Below are positions 38,069 through 46,857 of a stretch of DNA of 64,000 nt, piece by piece (within the stretch, counting starts at the first letter, position 1; each line of letters starts with the position of its first letter). The stretch spans positions 186,001 through 250,000 of the forward strand of contig JAJFGB010000011.1 in the NCBI GenBank assembly GCA_021776335.1, in the 5' to 3' direction. Both the position numbers and the translations under genes were made by a program. The notes under the pieces are model-generated. The model had not been told where the DNA came from and ran no database searches. It was given only the letters and a program-made list of their open reading frames with translations. The stretch comes from Hyphococcus sp. (GTDB lineage: Bacteria; Pseudomonadota; Alphaproteobacteria; Caulobacterales; Parvularculaceae).

Positions 38069-39178
38069 CTAGAGATGCGGCGTCAGCGCTTTGATAAGCG
38101 CGTCAATATCAGCTTCATCATTATAGAGATGAATAGACACCCGAACTGCATTGAGGCGCGTGTCGTGGATAATGCCGGCTTTTGAAAGCGCCGCTGCCGC
38201 TTTGTCGTAGTCCTGCACTTTGATCAATGCGGCATTGCCGCGAGGACCCTCCCGTGTTGCAGAAATGACCGCATCACCGGGCAGCGCGCCGAGCAGTCGT
38301 GACAGCAAGGCCTGATTATGGGCGTATATTTTTTTGACGCCATGAGCCGCGAGAAGCTGCTGGCCGGCCTGAGCGCCCGCAAACGGCGCGATCGACGGTG
38401 TGCCGCCGAGATAGCGGGCAGCGCCCGGCGCATAGTCAAAACGCCGAATATCGAGTTCAAACGGCGCCTCGTGAGAAAACCAGCCGACGTCCAGCGGTGC
38501 ACATCGTACAGCGGTGTCACGAGCGGCCCAGAGAAAGGCTGCGCCGGGCCCACCACAGAGATATTTGAGCGATGTGCCGACGGCGAAATCGGGCGCCCAG
38601 TCCTTGAGGTGGATCGGAGCGCCGCCGACGGCCTGAGCGATATCCAGAATGCAGAAAACGCCGCGTTCGCGCGCGCGCCTGGATATCTCGGCCACCGGCG
38701 CCATGACGCTTGAATTGGAATATATGTGCGTCGCCAACACCAACTGAACGTCGTCATCGAATGCGGGCGCCCAGGCGTCCGGGTCCGCCAACTGTTTGCC
38801 GCCGGGTAAAAAAATGAGCTCGTATCCCATGCGCCGTGCTTGCCCCAGGGCAAAACCGACTGTCGGAAAATCGTCTTCAGTGAGAACAATTTTCCGACGC
38901 CGCGTCCGTTCCGGCAGAGAGAAGAGAATTTTCGAAATCGCGCTCGAAACATTCGTTTGCACACAAATGTCTTCGGCATCGGCGCCGACAAGCGGGGCAA
39001 GCCCGCCACGAAACTGGTCAAGCGTCTGAAACCATGCCCCCCAAACATCAGCCCCTGCCGACCTCCAGGGATCGGTATAGCCTTCGGCAACGGCGCTATC
39101 ATGGGTTTTTGGCTGCGCACCGACAGAGTGTGACAGGAAATAATGCCGACCAGGAAAGTAAAATTTCTCGCGTTCCAT
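38069..39178 (-). CDS. PLP-dependent aminotransferase class V protein (kynureninase/cysteine desulfurase-like)
   Basis: Fold type I PLP enzyme. The Schiff-base lysine is in VGTSLKYLCGGPGAAF; the PLP-contacting aspartate and histidine region is CILDIAQAVGGAP, and THIYSNSSV and GGTPSIAPF are also typical. The sequence around the lysine and the start YFLSHSVGAQP resemble kynureninase more than cysteine desulfurase, and no desulfurase-type cysteine loop was seen. The substrate is therefore uncertain. It follows the universal stress protein gene with 3 nt between them, so the two are co-transcribed. Confidence 0.85.
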   Translation of the reverse strand: MEREKFYFPGRHYFLSHSVGAQPKTHDSAVAEGYTDPWRSAGADVWGAWFQTLDQFRGGLAPLVGADAEDICVQTNVSSAISKILFSLPERTRRRKIVLTEDDFPTVGFALGQARRMGYELIFLPGGKQLADPDAWAPAFDDDVQLVLATHIYSNSSVMAPVAEISRRARERGVFCILDIAQAVGGAPIHLKDWAPDFAVGTSLKYLCGGPGAAFLWAARDTAVRCAPLDVGWFSHEAPFELDIRRFDYAPGAARYLGGTPSIAPFAGAQAGQQLLAAHGVKKIYAHNQALLSRLLGALPGDAVISATREGPRGNAALIKVQDYDKAAAALSKAGIIHDTRLNAVRVSIHLYNDEADIDALIKALTPHL

Positions 39179-39181
39179 GAA

Positions 39182-39700
39182 TTACCCTGACAGTCGGCGA
39201 AGCTCGTCGCGGGTGAGCGATCCGGGTACGACGGTTACGGGGATCGGGCGCACACCAAGATAGGCCGGTTTATGGGCAAGCGCTGAAACCAGCGGCCCGG
39301 GATTATTGGTTTCGGTTGAGGCGCCCAGAAACAGGATCGTTATCAGCGGATCTTCCTCGATCAATCTGCGGATCTCATCGACGACAACGCCCTCGCGCAT
39401 GATTTCTTCAGGCGCCTCGCCCGACTGAGCTTTCACTTCCGCGGCGAATTCACGAAGGATGGCTTCCGCTTTGTCTTCGGCTTCGGCGCGCATCGTCTCG
39501 GCGACGGTCGCCCAATGGCCAAATTCCGGAGGTTCGATCACATGCAGGAGAGAGACCCGCGCGCTTGACCGTTTTGCTCGTCGCCCTGCAAAAAAAGCCG
39601 CATGCCGGGCTTCGGGGCAATCTGTTGCGATGACGAGAAACTTGATACGTTCATCCGCAGGGGGGGCTGGTGTTTGCGATTCCGCCATGACGGGGATCAT
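39182..39700 (-). CDS. Universal stress protein family protein
   Basis: A UspA-like single domain. It shows FLVIATDCPEARHAAFFAGR at the first strand and helix, SLLHVIEPP after the second strand, EEDPLITILFLGAS, and a final IPVTVVPG. The glycine-rich ATP-binding GxxGxxxxG of ATP-binding members is not clear, so nucleotide binding is doubtful. It leads a two-gene unit with the PLP enzyme and is divergent from the RNA methyltransferase gene. Confidence 0.82.
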   Translation of the reverse strand: MIPVMAESQTPAPPADERIKFLVIATDCPEARHAAFFAGRRAKRSSARVSLLHVIEPPEFGHWATVAETMRAEAEDKAEAILREFAAEVKAQSGEAPEEIMREGVVVDEIRRLIEEDPLITILFLGASTETNNPGPLVSALAHKPAYLGVRPIPVTVVPGSLTRDELRRLSG

Positions 39701-39786
39701 GCCCTGAAACCTGCCTGCGCGTCTACTTGACCCCGGCTATGATCAGCGGCTACCGCGATATTCGGGAAGAAAACTGGAGCGCGCCT

Positions 39787-40311
39787 ATGCGCGGATATTT
39801 CGGCATTGGTTCGGAGCGTATTTCCAAAGCGATGAACCTTGGCGCAGTTCTGCGCACGGGGCACGCTTTCGGGGCAAGCTTTGCATTTACCGTGAATGCG
39901 CATCACCGGGCGCGCGAGGTTAATCTTGCAGACACCGCAAAAAGTGCGCTGCACATGCCGCTCTATGAGTGGGACGGCGTTGGCGATATCCGTCTGCCAA
40001 AGGGTTGTGTGCTGGTTGGCGTCGAGCTTGACGATGAGGCCGTGGATCTGCCGAGTTTTCGTCACCCGTTAAATGCGGCCTATCTATTGGGTCCTGAAAA
40101 GGGCGAATTGTCAGCTGAGGCAAAGGCATTGTGCGCCCATATTGTCAAAATCCCCACACAGTTTTGCGTCAACCTTTCGGTCGCTGCTGCGCTTGTGATG
40201 TATGATCGTGTTCTGACTCTTGGCGGGCACGCCCCGCGCAGCGTTCGTTCTGGTGGCGCTGCAAAACTCCCACCCGCCGCTGAATGGCCGCCTATACGCG
40301 CAACAGAATAA
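39787..40311 (+). CDS. SpoU/TrmH-family RNA 2'-O-methyltransferase
   Basis: SPOUT methyltransferase. The start MRGYFGIGSERISKAMNLGA and the motifs LRTGHAFGASFAFTV, AAYLLGPEKGELS and IPTQFCVNLSVAAALVMYD are those of TrmH-like enzymes that methylate ribose in tRNA or rRNA. The chosen ATG has GGAG 7 nt upstream and gives the family N-terminus; earlier ATG and TTG codons in frame are less likely. The exact RNA target is unknown. A strong two-way terminator follows. Confidence 0.87.
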   Translation: MRGYFGIGSERISKAMNLGAVLRTGHAFGASFAFTVNAHHRAREVNLADTAKSALHMPLYEWDGVGDIRLPKGCVLVGVELDDEAVDLPSFRHPLNAAYLLGPEKGELSAEAKALCAHIVKIPTQFCVNLSVAAALVMYDRVLTLGGHAPRSVRSGGAAKLPPAAEWPPIRATE

Positions 40312-40312
40312 A

Positions 40313-40350
40313 AAACGCCGCCGGAAAAAACCGGCGGCGTTTCGTTTTTT
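40313..40350. terminator. Bidirectional intrinsic terminator
   Basis: The arms AAACGCCGCCGG and CCGGCGGCGTTT pair perfectly around a loop of six A. T-runs follow on both strands (cgTTTTTT on plus, TTTTTATT on minus), so it can stop both the RNA methyltransferase transcript and the MarR transcript, which converge here. Confidence 0.92.
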
Positions 40351-40370
40351 GCACCTGAGAGCCCTAGTTT

Positions 40371-40904
40371 CTAGCGGCGTCCCGTCTTGCGCTTGGCTTT
40401 GCGCTTTGCGGTTTTGCGTTTGGCGGGCGCTTTACGCTTGGCTGCCTTTTTCTTCGGCGCAGGATCGCCAGCTTCGATTTTGTCGAGCGCGTCGGCATAA
40501 GCTTTCAGCGCCTTCATGAATCCTGCCTGCTGGGTTTTTGGCAGCACTGAAAGGGCGGCTTTTTCCGCTTTCGCCACTTTCGCGTTGGCAGCGTTCAGCA
40601 TTTTCCGACCAGAAGCTGTGATCGAAACGGCGTTCGCGCGGGCGTCTTCCTTGGTGCGCTTACGCGACAACAGGCCCTTTTTCATCATCCGAGCAATCAT
40701 GTCGGCAAGCGTCGACCGGTCGATGCCTGTATGGCCGACGAGATCTGTCTGGCTCAGTCCCGCATTTTGCGCAACGACGTGCAGCACTTCATATTGGCGC
40801 GGGGTTGGGCCTGATGCGCTGACTTCTTTAGCGTATAGGTCATGCGCATATTGCTGCGCACGGCGCAGAAGGTGACCCGGTGAGCTCTTAAGCGAATAAG
40901 CCAT
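40371..40904 (-). CDS. MarR-family regulator with a basic histone-like C-terminal tail
   Basis: The winged-helix MarR domain covers about residues 8-140 (SASGPTPRQYEVLHVVAQNA, then GIDRSTLADMIARMMKKGL with the recognition helix and wing). Residues from about 148 to 177 form a tail of Lys, Ala and Arg with AKRK-type repeats (17 of the last 30 residues are Lys or Arg), as in histone H1-like and some alphaproteobacterial nucleoid proteins. A tail of this kind is not a normal part of MarR proteins and should raise nonspecific DNA binding. A 10-bp palindrome lies 36 nt upstream of its start. It is monocistronic. The inducer is unknown. Confidence 0.9.
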   Translation of the reverse strand: MAYSLKSSPGHLLRRAQQYAHDLYAKEVSASGPTPRQYEVLHVVAQNAGLSQTDLVGHTGIDRSTLADMIARMMKKGLLSRKRTKEDARANAVSITASGRKMLNAANAKVAKAEKAALSVLPKTQQAGFMKALKAYADALDKIEAGDPAPKKKAAKRKAPAKRKTAKRKAKRKTGRR

Positions 40905-41231
40905 TTAATTCTCCGTTTTTGGCCTGTGGAAAAAATCTACTCAGCTGAGATGCAGTGTGCGACCGGTCCTGGCCGAAGCCTCTTTGCTCGCGGCATAGGT
41001 TGTGATCGCGTTTGATGAACGATGTTGTATTCATGATTTCCGTATCATCGTCCTCGTTGGGCTGCAAAAATGCACCTGACGCGGACTGTCGGTACTGAGC
41101 GCGTTTGTAATCCACTGCGCATAGTCCGTCATCAACAAAATAGCAACACCGTGTCACAAAGGTTTGAAGATTATGCTCTGAACGGATATTCCGCAGGCGG
41201 GGATTATTTCACCAATGGACGATAAAATGCC
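40905..41231. other. Intergenic region with a CTCAGCTGAG palindrome
   Basis: A 327-nt divergent spacer between the MarR gene and the Nudix gene. The perfect palindrome CTCAGCTGAG (40940-40949) sits in the MarR promoter region and could be an autoregulatory site. A possible 89-codon frame on the minus strand overlaps the MarR start and has an atypical composition, so I do not call it. No RNA gene was recognised. Confidence 0.4.
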
Positions 41232-41759
41232 ATGAGCAATAAACAGGAACAAAAATTCGTACGCAGCATTCCGCCGGGAGACAATCTTGAACGCTCGGTT
41301 TGCACCGCGTGCGGGTTTGTTGATTATGAGAACCCAAAAATTGTTGTTGGGTCGGTTGCGACATGGGAGGATAAAATCTTGTTGTGCCGGCGCGCTATAG
41401 ATCCGCGCAAGGGCTACTGGACTCTACCCGCAGGCTACATGGAGCTGGGAGAAACCGCCGAAGATGGCGCGTGTCGCGAGGCCTCGGAAGAAGCATGCGC
41501 AAATTTGAAAATTGATCGCCTGTTGGCCGTTTATAGCGTGCCGCGTATTTCACAGGTTCAGTTGATGTTTAGGGCGCATCTTGTGTCCGCAACGATCGCT
41601 GCCGGACCGGAGAGTGAAGAGGTCGGATTATTTGACTGGGACGATATCCCGTGGCCGGACCTTGCTTTCCCGACGGTTGGCTGGGCTTTGCGGCATTTCC
41701 GCGAGTCGCGGGGGCGCGATGATTTTCGACCCTTTTCAAACCCCGTTGACGGGCTTTAG
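41232..41759 (+). CDS. Nudix hydrolase with N-terminal zinc-ribbon remnant
   Basis: The N-terminus IPPGDNLERSVCTACGFVDYENPKIVVG is that of Nudix proteins with a short zinc-binding knuckle (only one CxxC pair here). The Nudix box is GYMELGETAEDGACREASEEA; the usual REL-EE core reads REASEEA, which is normal for this subgroup. Such enzymes hydrolyse nucleoside diphosphate derivatives, possibly NAD or ADP-ribose. At 175 residues it is full length. It converges with ispZ, 5 nt between the stops. Confidence 0.88.
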   Translation: MSNKQEQKFVRSIPPGDNLERSVCTACGFVDYENPKIVVGSVATWEDKILLCRRAIDPRKGYWTLPAGYMELGETAEDGACREASEEACANLKIDRLLAVYSVPRISQVQLMFRAHLVSATIAAGPESEEVGLFDWDDIPWPDLAFPTVGWALRHFRESRGRDDFRPFSNPVDGL

Positions 41760-41764
41760 GAAGG

Positions 41765-42511
41765 CTACGTTTCGGGCGTAGAATCATCCGACATGTGCTT
41801 AACGATGAGCGGCGCCTGCAGGCCGGTGAAGATGAAACTGATGGCCGTAAAGCCGATAGCTTTGAGCTTTACCCAGTTTGCCTCGCCGGCACATTTCGCT
41901 ACTTCAACCACGCCGGTTTCCGCGAGCAACCAGCCCCAACGTCCGTAACTTGGTGCTATGGGGGCATCCGCCGGGCAATCGCGCGTCAGCCAGCGCCAGG
42001 CAATTTCGTTCAGAAGTGCAAGCGCTGCAAAAAACACGCTGTATCGAATGGTCAGCGTGCGCCACGCATCGTCCGGCAGGTGAAGCGCGCCGTCAAAAAC
42101 CGTGCGCATGAAATTCCTGCCCGTCGCCATGCCGCCATAGAGCATGACCGCGAACAGCACATAGACAATTGTCGGTTTCATATAGAAGAACGTTTTATTC
42201 TGAAGCACGATAGCAAGCGTGCCCAAAACGCCGATGATGACTCCGCTGACCAGGAGCATCGGCGCGACGCGCTTTTCCCGCCAGACGCTGAAACCGAAAG
42301 CGACCGAAAAAGACAGCATAAAAGTGGCGACGGCGAGATACATTTCCGCGCCCTGACGCAGGTGCCATTCATGGCCCGCCATTTCGCCAATGAGCGGCAC
42401 CAATCGCCCGCCCAAAAAATACGCAATCATGAACACCGCGAGCGGGCCCATATCGACGGCGAATTTGGCGCCGCCGGAAAGTCTTGTACCTTTTGCCGCC
42501 GTATCGTTCAT
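41765..42511 (-). CDS. ispZ: Inner membrane septation protein (IspZ/YciB family)
   Basis: A protein with five to six membrane helices. Family signatures are FAVDMGPLAVFMIAYF near the start, FGFSVWREKRVAPM, and NKTFFYMKPTIVYVLFAVML. YciB/IspZ is needed for normal envelope and septum formation in several bacteria, by an unknown mechanism. It is longer than usual (248 residues) because of a loop around CPADAPIAPSYGRWGWL. It follows ftsY by about 37 nt in the same direction, which matches other Alphaproteobacteria. Confidence 0.88.
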   Translation of the reverse strand: MNDTAAKGTRLSGGAKFAVDMGPLAVFMIAYFLGGRLVPLIGEMAGHEWHLRQGAEMYLAVATFMLSFSVAFGFSVWREKRVAPMLLVSGVIIGVLGTLAIVLQNKTFFYMKPTIVYVLFAVMLYGGMATGRNFMRTVFDGALHLPDDAWRTLTIRYSVFFAALALLNEIAWRWLTRDCPADAPIAPSYGRWGWLLAETGVVEVAKCAGEANWVKLKAIGFTAISFIFTGLQAPLIVKHMSDDSTPET

Positions 42512-42548
42512 TGGCGTTCCCTTATGATGTGATCAAAGAATAAGCGCG

Positions 42549-43733
42549 TTATTCGCCGGCGCCCGCAAGGGCGCGCGCAAAATCCGCGGCGTGGAATGGT
42601 TGCAGATCGTCGACGCTCTCGCCGACGCCAACATAGTGGATCGGCAACGCAAATTTATCGGCCAGCGCCACCAGGACACCGCCGCGCGCCGTGCCGTCGA
42701 GTTTGGTCATTACGAGGCCCGTGACGCCAGCGATCTCAGAAAAAGCTTGCGCCTGGCTGATGGCGTTCTGACCGACCGTGGCGTCAAGCACCAGGACCAC
42801 GTCATGGGGCGCTGTCGCATCAAGTTTTTTGATAACGCGAACGACTTTTGCGAGCTCTTCCATCAGGACGGTTTTGTTTTGCAGACGCCCGGCGGTGTCG
42901 ATGATCAACACATCAGCACCAGCTTCTTTGGCTTCCTTGATTGCGTCAAAGGCAACGCCAGCCGCGTCAGCGCCGACATCGCGCGCGACGACGGGCGCGC
43001 CGGTGCGCTCGCCCCAAACGCCAAGCTGCTCAATGGCGGCGGCGCGAAAAGTATCGCCGGCGGCGAGCATCACGTTGAGTCCGTCATCTTTGTATTTCTG
43101 GGCGAGCTTACCGATTGTTGTCGTTTTGCCGGCCCCATTAACGCCGATCATCAAAATGACATGAGGTTTTCTACTGCGGTCAATGGTCAGCGGTTTTTCA
43201 AGCGGCGTAAGAGTTTCCGCCACTTCGTCAGCGAGTGCGGTATGAACTTCGTCATCGCTGACCTCCTTGTCGAACTTATCCTGGGCGAGCGCATCCGTAA
43301 TCCGTTCAGCGGCAGCGACGCCGAGATCTGCAGTGATCAGAAGGTCGTGCAACTCCTCCAGCGTTTCATCATTGAGCCGACGTTTGTTAAAAATAGAAGT
43401 GACGCCATCGGTGAGCTTGTCAGAGGATTTTGACAGCCCCTCGGCCAGTCGTGAAAACCAGTTTTTGTTCGGGTCAGCTGCTTGTTTGTGCGGCGCTTCC
43501 AGCGGGGCTGCGGGCGCTTGCTTAGGTTCGGGTTCCGATGGCCGGGCAGATGCCGATTCCGGTTGAGGCGGTGGCGTCTCTGTTTTTTCTTGTGGCGGTG
43601 GTTCAACTGATGCAGCAACAGCTGCCTGAGGCGTCTCAGGCGCTGCATCCTGCCTTTCGGCGGCGGGCGTCGCTGTTCCGTCCGCGGGCTTTTTCTTCTT
43701 TCCAAACAGGCCGGAGAAAAAATTATTCGACAC
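42549..43733 (-). CDS. ftsY: Signal recognition particle receptor FtsY
   Basis: Membrane-associated GTPase that receives SRP-ribosome complexes. A poorly conserved N-terminal region of about 90 residues rich in Pro, Glu and Ala precedes the N domain and the G domain, with GVNGAGKTTTIGKLAQKYK, DTAGRLQNKTVLMEEL, and TKLDGTARGGVLVAL. The final HYVGVGESVDDLQPFHA is typical. The length of 394 residues is normal for an alphaproteobacterium with an acidic tail. Confidence 0.97.
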   Translation of the reverse strand: MSNNFFSGLFGKKKKPADGTATPAAERQDAAPETPQAAVAASVEPPPQEKTETPPPQPESASARPSEPEPKQAPAAPLEAPHKQAADPNKNWFSRLAEGLSKSSDKLTDGVTSIFNKRRLNDETLEELHDLLITADLGVAAAERITDALAQDKFDKEVSDDEVHTALADEVAETLTPLEKPLTIDRSRKPHVILMIGVNGAGKTTTIGKLAQKYKDDGLNVMLAAGDTFRAAAIEQLGVWGERTGAPVVARDVGADAAGVAFDAIKEAKEAGADVLIIDTAGRLQNKTVLMEELAKVVRVIKKLDATAPHDVVLVLDATVGQNAISQAQAFSEIAGVTGLVMTKLDGTARGGVLVALADKFALPIHYVGVGESVDDLQPFHAADFARALAGAGE

Positions 43734-43790
43734 AGGCGTCTCGTTCCTTTGATGCTCTCACTAAGCTGGAATGGCGGCGTTTAGATACCC

Positions 43791-45050
43791 TTAAAGTCGC
43801 GCGCCGAGGAGGTGATCGCCGTCCCGGGCGATCAAATTCAATCGAACAACTGAACCGACCTCGCCACTTTCGCCAACCACTTTCACACTGGCAAAATTAC
43901 CGAGGCGCGCGCGGCCGCCACTTTCCTGGACAGCGTTTTCGGCGCTGCCGACCAAACTGTCGAGGAATGAGTGAAGTGCGATCTCGCCTTTTGTCCGGAG
44001 ACGCGCCGCACGGGCCTTTATAATCGGGCGCGCTAATTGCGGCATGCGTGCAGCCGGGGTTCCTTCTCGTGGAGAGAACGGAAAGACATGTAGATAATTC
44101 AGTCCGGCCTCATCGACGATATCAAGGCTGCGTTGGAACATCTCTTCACTTTCTGTTGGAAAGCCAGCGATAATGTCCGCGCCAAACGCGACATCGGGGC
44201 GGCGCTGCCGGATGGTTTGGCAAAGATCAATCGCCTGTTCACGTGAGTGACGCCGCTTCATCCGCTTCAAAATCATATTGTCACCGGCTTGCAATGACAG
44301 GTGCAGGTATGGCGCAACACGTACGTCGCCAGTAATACGTTCAAATAATGCGGCGTCGATCTCCGCACCATCGATGGATGAAAGGCGCAAACAGTAAAGG
44401 TCAGGAACCTGATTAAGGATCGCATCGACCAGCGTTCCGAGAGTCGGCGCGCCGTCAAGATCTGCGCCGTAAGAGGTAATATCAACGCCGGTTAGAACGA
44501 CTTCTCGATGGCCCAGATCCACAAGACGGCGCGCTTGTTCCACCGCGATATCGATTGGCACCGAACGAGAATTGCCGCGCCCATAAGGAATAATGCAAAA
44601 AGTGCAACGATGATCGCAGCCGTTTTGAATCTGCAAAAATGCGCGCGCGCGATCACCGTAGCCGTTTATCATATGACCCGCAGTTTCGCGCACGGACATT
44701 ATGTCATTGACGCGAATGGGGCTTGGTTCGCCCCCTGCGAGGGTGCGCCATTCGTCGGGCGCCAGCTTTTCCTGATTGCCGATGACCACATCCACTTCGG
44801 GCATCGCGGCAAAACTTTCAGCGTCAATCTGCGCTGCGCATCCAGTGACGATGATTTGCGCGCCTGGCCGTTCGCGGTGGGCGCGCCGGATGCGCTGGCG
44901 GGAGCCGCGTACTGCTTCATTGGTAACGGCGCAGGTGTTCACAACTACAGCGTCCTTGAGGCCGGCTGAGCCGGCCAGGCCGCGCATAGCTTCGCCTTCC
45001 ACTGCATTAAGGCGGCATCCAAGAGTGATGATGTCGAGCTGATTGGTCAT
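43791..45050 (-). CDS. mtaB: tRNA (N6-L-threonylcarbamoyladenosine(37)-C2)-methylthiotransferase
   Basis: Radical SAM methylthiotransferase that adds a methylthio group to t6A37 in tRNAs. The N-terminal cluster cysteines lie in TLGCRLNAVEG, VVNTCAVTNEA and VTGCAAQ. The radical SAM cysteines are in NGCDHRCTFCIIPYGRG, and a C-terminal TRAM-like region follows after about residue 365. At 419 residues it is full length. It lies upstream of ftsY in the same direction, a common alphaproteobacterial pairing. Confidence 0.95.
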   Translation of the reverse strand: MTNQLDIITLGCRLNAVEGEAMRGLAGSAGLKDAVVVNTCAVTNEAVRGSRQRIRRAHRERPGAQIIVTGCAAQIDAESFAAMPEVDVVIGNQEKLAPDEWRTLAGGEPSPIRVNDIMSVRETAGHMINGYGDRARAFLQIQNGCDHRCTFCIIPYGRGNSRSVPIDIAVEQARRLVDLGHREVVLTGVDITSYGADLDGAPTLGTLVDAILNQVPDLYCLRLSSIDGAEIDAALFERITGDVRVAPYLHLSLQAGDNMILKRMKRRHSREQAIDLCQTIRQRRPDVAFGADIIAGFPTESEEMFQRSLDIVDEAGLNYLHVFPFSPREGTPAARMPQLARPIIKARAARLRTKGEIALHSFLDSLVGSAENAVQESGGRARLGNFASVKVVGESGEVGSVVRLNLIARDGDHLLGARL

Positions 45051-45113
45051 CGCGCGCCTATTTGGGCCATGATGACGCGAAGAACAAGGCGCCGCCGATC
45101 CAGCGGGTTTTAT

Positions 45114-45503
45114 TCAGGAAGCAGAGAGTTTATTTTGCTCGCTTGCCGGTGCTTCCGGCTCAAGCATGCGGAATTGCCGCATCACCTGGTAGAAATCATT
45201 ATCGGCGATAAGACCCTCAATTTTTTCACGAGTCTCGTCACACTCCAGTATATCGACGGCGCCGCGAAGAATACCCGCTGCTTCCGTGTTTGACATTTGC
45301 CCTGCAACGGCGAGTTGCGCGACATAATAGGCGCGTTTCAGAGGCGTCGTTGCTTCTTCAGGTTTCATCGCGTCGCGCAGGCGCAAAATATGGGCGCCTT
45401 CTGTTTTGACTTTAATGCGCGTGTTGCGGTCGCCATTTTCGACCACAATGCCATTGATCAACAATTCTTCGTGGGGTCTTAGTTTCAAGATCAATCCGGC
45501 CAT
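45114..45503 (-). CDS. flbT: Flagellar biosynthesis repressor FlbT
   Basis: FlbT binds the leader of flagellin mRNA and promotes its decay until the basal body is complete. The sequence ILKLRPHEELLINGIVVENG, LRLRDAMKPEEATTPLKRAY and the rest of the 129 residues match the family well. FlbT usually sits next to flaF and flagellin genes. Here it stands alone between mtaB and lptG, with no other motility gene in the window. A 10-bp inverted repeat with long spacing lies just upstream. Expression and flagellation are inferred. Confidence 0.88.
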   Translation of the reverse strand: MAGLILKLRPHEELLINGIVVENGDRNTRIKVKTEGAHILRLRDAMKPEEATTPLKRAYYVAQLAVAGQMSNTEAAGILRGAVDILECDETREKIEGLIADNDFYQVMRQFRMLEPEAPASEQNKLSAS

Positions 45504-45521
45504 GGGCGCGTGTTCTCCGCT

Positions 45522-45581
45522 GTTGTATCAAGGCGTGGCGTAGGCATCATGGGCGCAACCTATGCGTGCAATTGATACAAC
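45522..45581. repeat. Widely spaced inverted repeat upstream of flbT
   Basis: The arms GTTGTATCAA and TTGATACAAC are perfect and lie 40 nt apart, just upstream of the flbT start. An inner imperfect pair, GCGTAGG and CCTATGC, extends the symmetry. This could be a paired operator or a leader stem-loop in the flbT transcript. The rest of the 45504-45762 spacer shows nothing else. Confidence 0.4.
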
Positions 45582-45762
45582 TAATGCTAGAAAGTTTACA
45601 AGAGATTTATGTTAGCAAAGTCTGGATTCCGGCCTGGCTGCGCGCGCAGCCCATTAAACGGGCGGCGGCGGCCTGGGGAATGGTGCGTTATGTTACGTGC
45701 ATCCGACGCTGAACCACATAAAAACCGAAAAAGCTGAAGGCGCCAATTTTTGTGTATGCGCG

Positions 45763-46857
45763 CTAGTTTTCCATTGCCACGAGGATCGAAAATCCGACGA
45801 CCATAAAAAGTGCGAATGGAAAGAACGCGCCGATAATGGCGGGCAAGACGCCCAGCTTGCCAAGTGCCAGAGCCATATTTTCGGCAACAAAATAAGTGAA
45901 TCCGAGCCCTGACCCCATGACGGCACGGGCCAATAGAACCCCCTGGCGATGAACGCCAAAACCCGCAATTGCGCCAAGCAACGGCATGACAAGCGTCGAT
46001 AATGGTTTGGAAAACCGGCTGAGAAGCGATGTCATCGCCGCACGAGTGTCGGTGCCATCTTTGTTAAGCTGGCGGATTTTAGATACCAACTCACCGAGAC
46101 CAGTGCGGTCTGGCACAAGCGTTAACGCAAATAACAATTCCGGATCGAGACTGTTGGTCCAGAGCGCTGTGTCACTTTCTATGACCTCGCTGGTTTTGGC
46201 GCGCATCCTCTTTGAGCCAGACAGAACCCATCCTTCGTTCTGGTCATATTTGGCAGATTGCGCTTCGATAGATTCGTGTAACAGGTCGTCCTCATCAAGA
46301 GTATAAATGGTCACCCCTGACAACAAGATCGCATCGCCTGATCGTGACGCACTTTCGGCGCTAATATATTCTCTATCGAAATAAATACGAACATCTGTTC
46401 GGGTGTCGGTTTTCGGCGGCAGATTAACAGCGAAATCATTGACTTCCCAATAATCAAGCGCATCCGTAGATTTTATCGTCACCGTTTCATGAAGTGTGAA
46501 ATGCGCAATCGCGATCAGGGCGCAAACAAATCCAATTGGAAATAATACGCGGTAGACGGACATTCCTGCTGCACGCATAACCGTGATCTCGCTTGTGTGA
46601 CTTAGGCCGGCGAGCGTGAAAACGATGCCTAGCAAGGCGGCAAAGGGCGTAAACTGGCTGGCGATCATTGGGGCGCGAAGCAAAATGTAGCGCGTGAGTG
46701 AATCGACGCCGGCGCCTTCAGTCGCCATGATATCCGATGATCGATTTAAGAGATCGAGCATCTGCAGAACGATTACGAAAAACAACAACAGCCCCAGAAA
46801 GCGGATTAGGAACATCCGGCCGACATAAAGCGTAAAGATTCCTTTTGCCGGATTCAC
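45763..46857 (-). CDS. lptG: LPS export ABC transporter permease LptG
   Basis: One of the two inner membrane permeases of the Lpt machine that extracts lipopolysaccharide. Three N-terminal helices, a periplasmic jellyroll domain (about residues 125-250) and three C-terminal helices are visible; GIFTLYVGRMFLIRFLGLLL is a typical start. The GTG start overlaps the lptF stop as GTGA, which also rules out the much longer open frame. At 364 residues it is normal length. LptB and LptC are not in the window. Confidence 0.92.
   Translation of the reverse strand: MNPAKGIFTLYVGRMFLIRFLGLLLFFVIVLQMLDLLNRSSDIMATEGAGVDSLTRYILLRAPMIASQFTPFAALLGIVFTLAGLSHTSEITVMRAAGMSVYRVLFPIGFVCALIAIAHFTLHETVTIKSTDALDYWEVNDFAVNLPPKTDTRTDVRIYFDREYISAESASRSGDAILLSGVTIYTLDEDDLLHESIEAQSAKYDQNEGWVLSGSKRMRAKTSEVIESDTALWTNSLDPELLFALTLVPDRTGLGELVSKIRQLNKDGTDTRAAMTSLLSRFSKPLSTLVMPLLGAIAGFGVHRQGVLLARAVMGSGLGFTYFVAENMALALGKLGVLPAIIGAFFPFALFMVVGFSILVAMEN

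Noticed and set aside
38224-39120. 298-codon open frame on the minus strand
   Set aside because: Shifted frame of the PLP-dependent enzyme, Arg- and Ser-rich with no recognisable motif, whereas the other frame carries a complete PLP fold.
40888-41157. 89-codon open frame upstream of the MarR gene
   Set aside because: It overlaps the MarR start in another frame, has no good ribosome site, and its composition is unlike the neighbouring genes.
41795-42532. 245-codon open frame on the plus strand
   Set aside because: Antisense to ispZ, which has clear membrane helices and family motifs.
42591-43433. 280-codon open frame on the plus strand
   Set aside because: Antisense to ftsY; only the ftsY frame has GTPase motifs.
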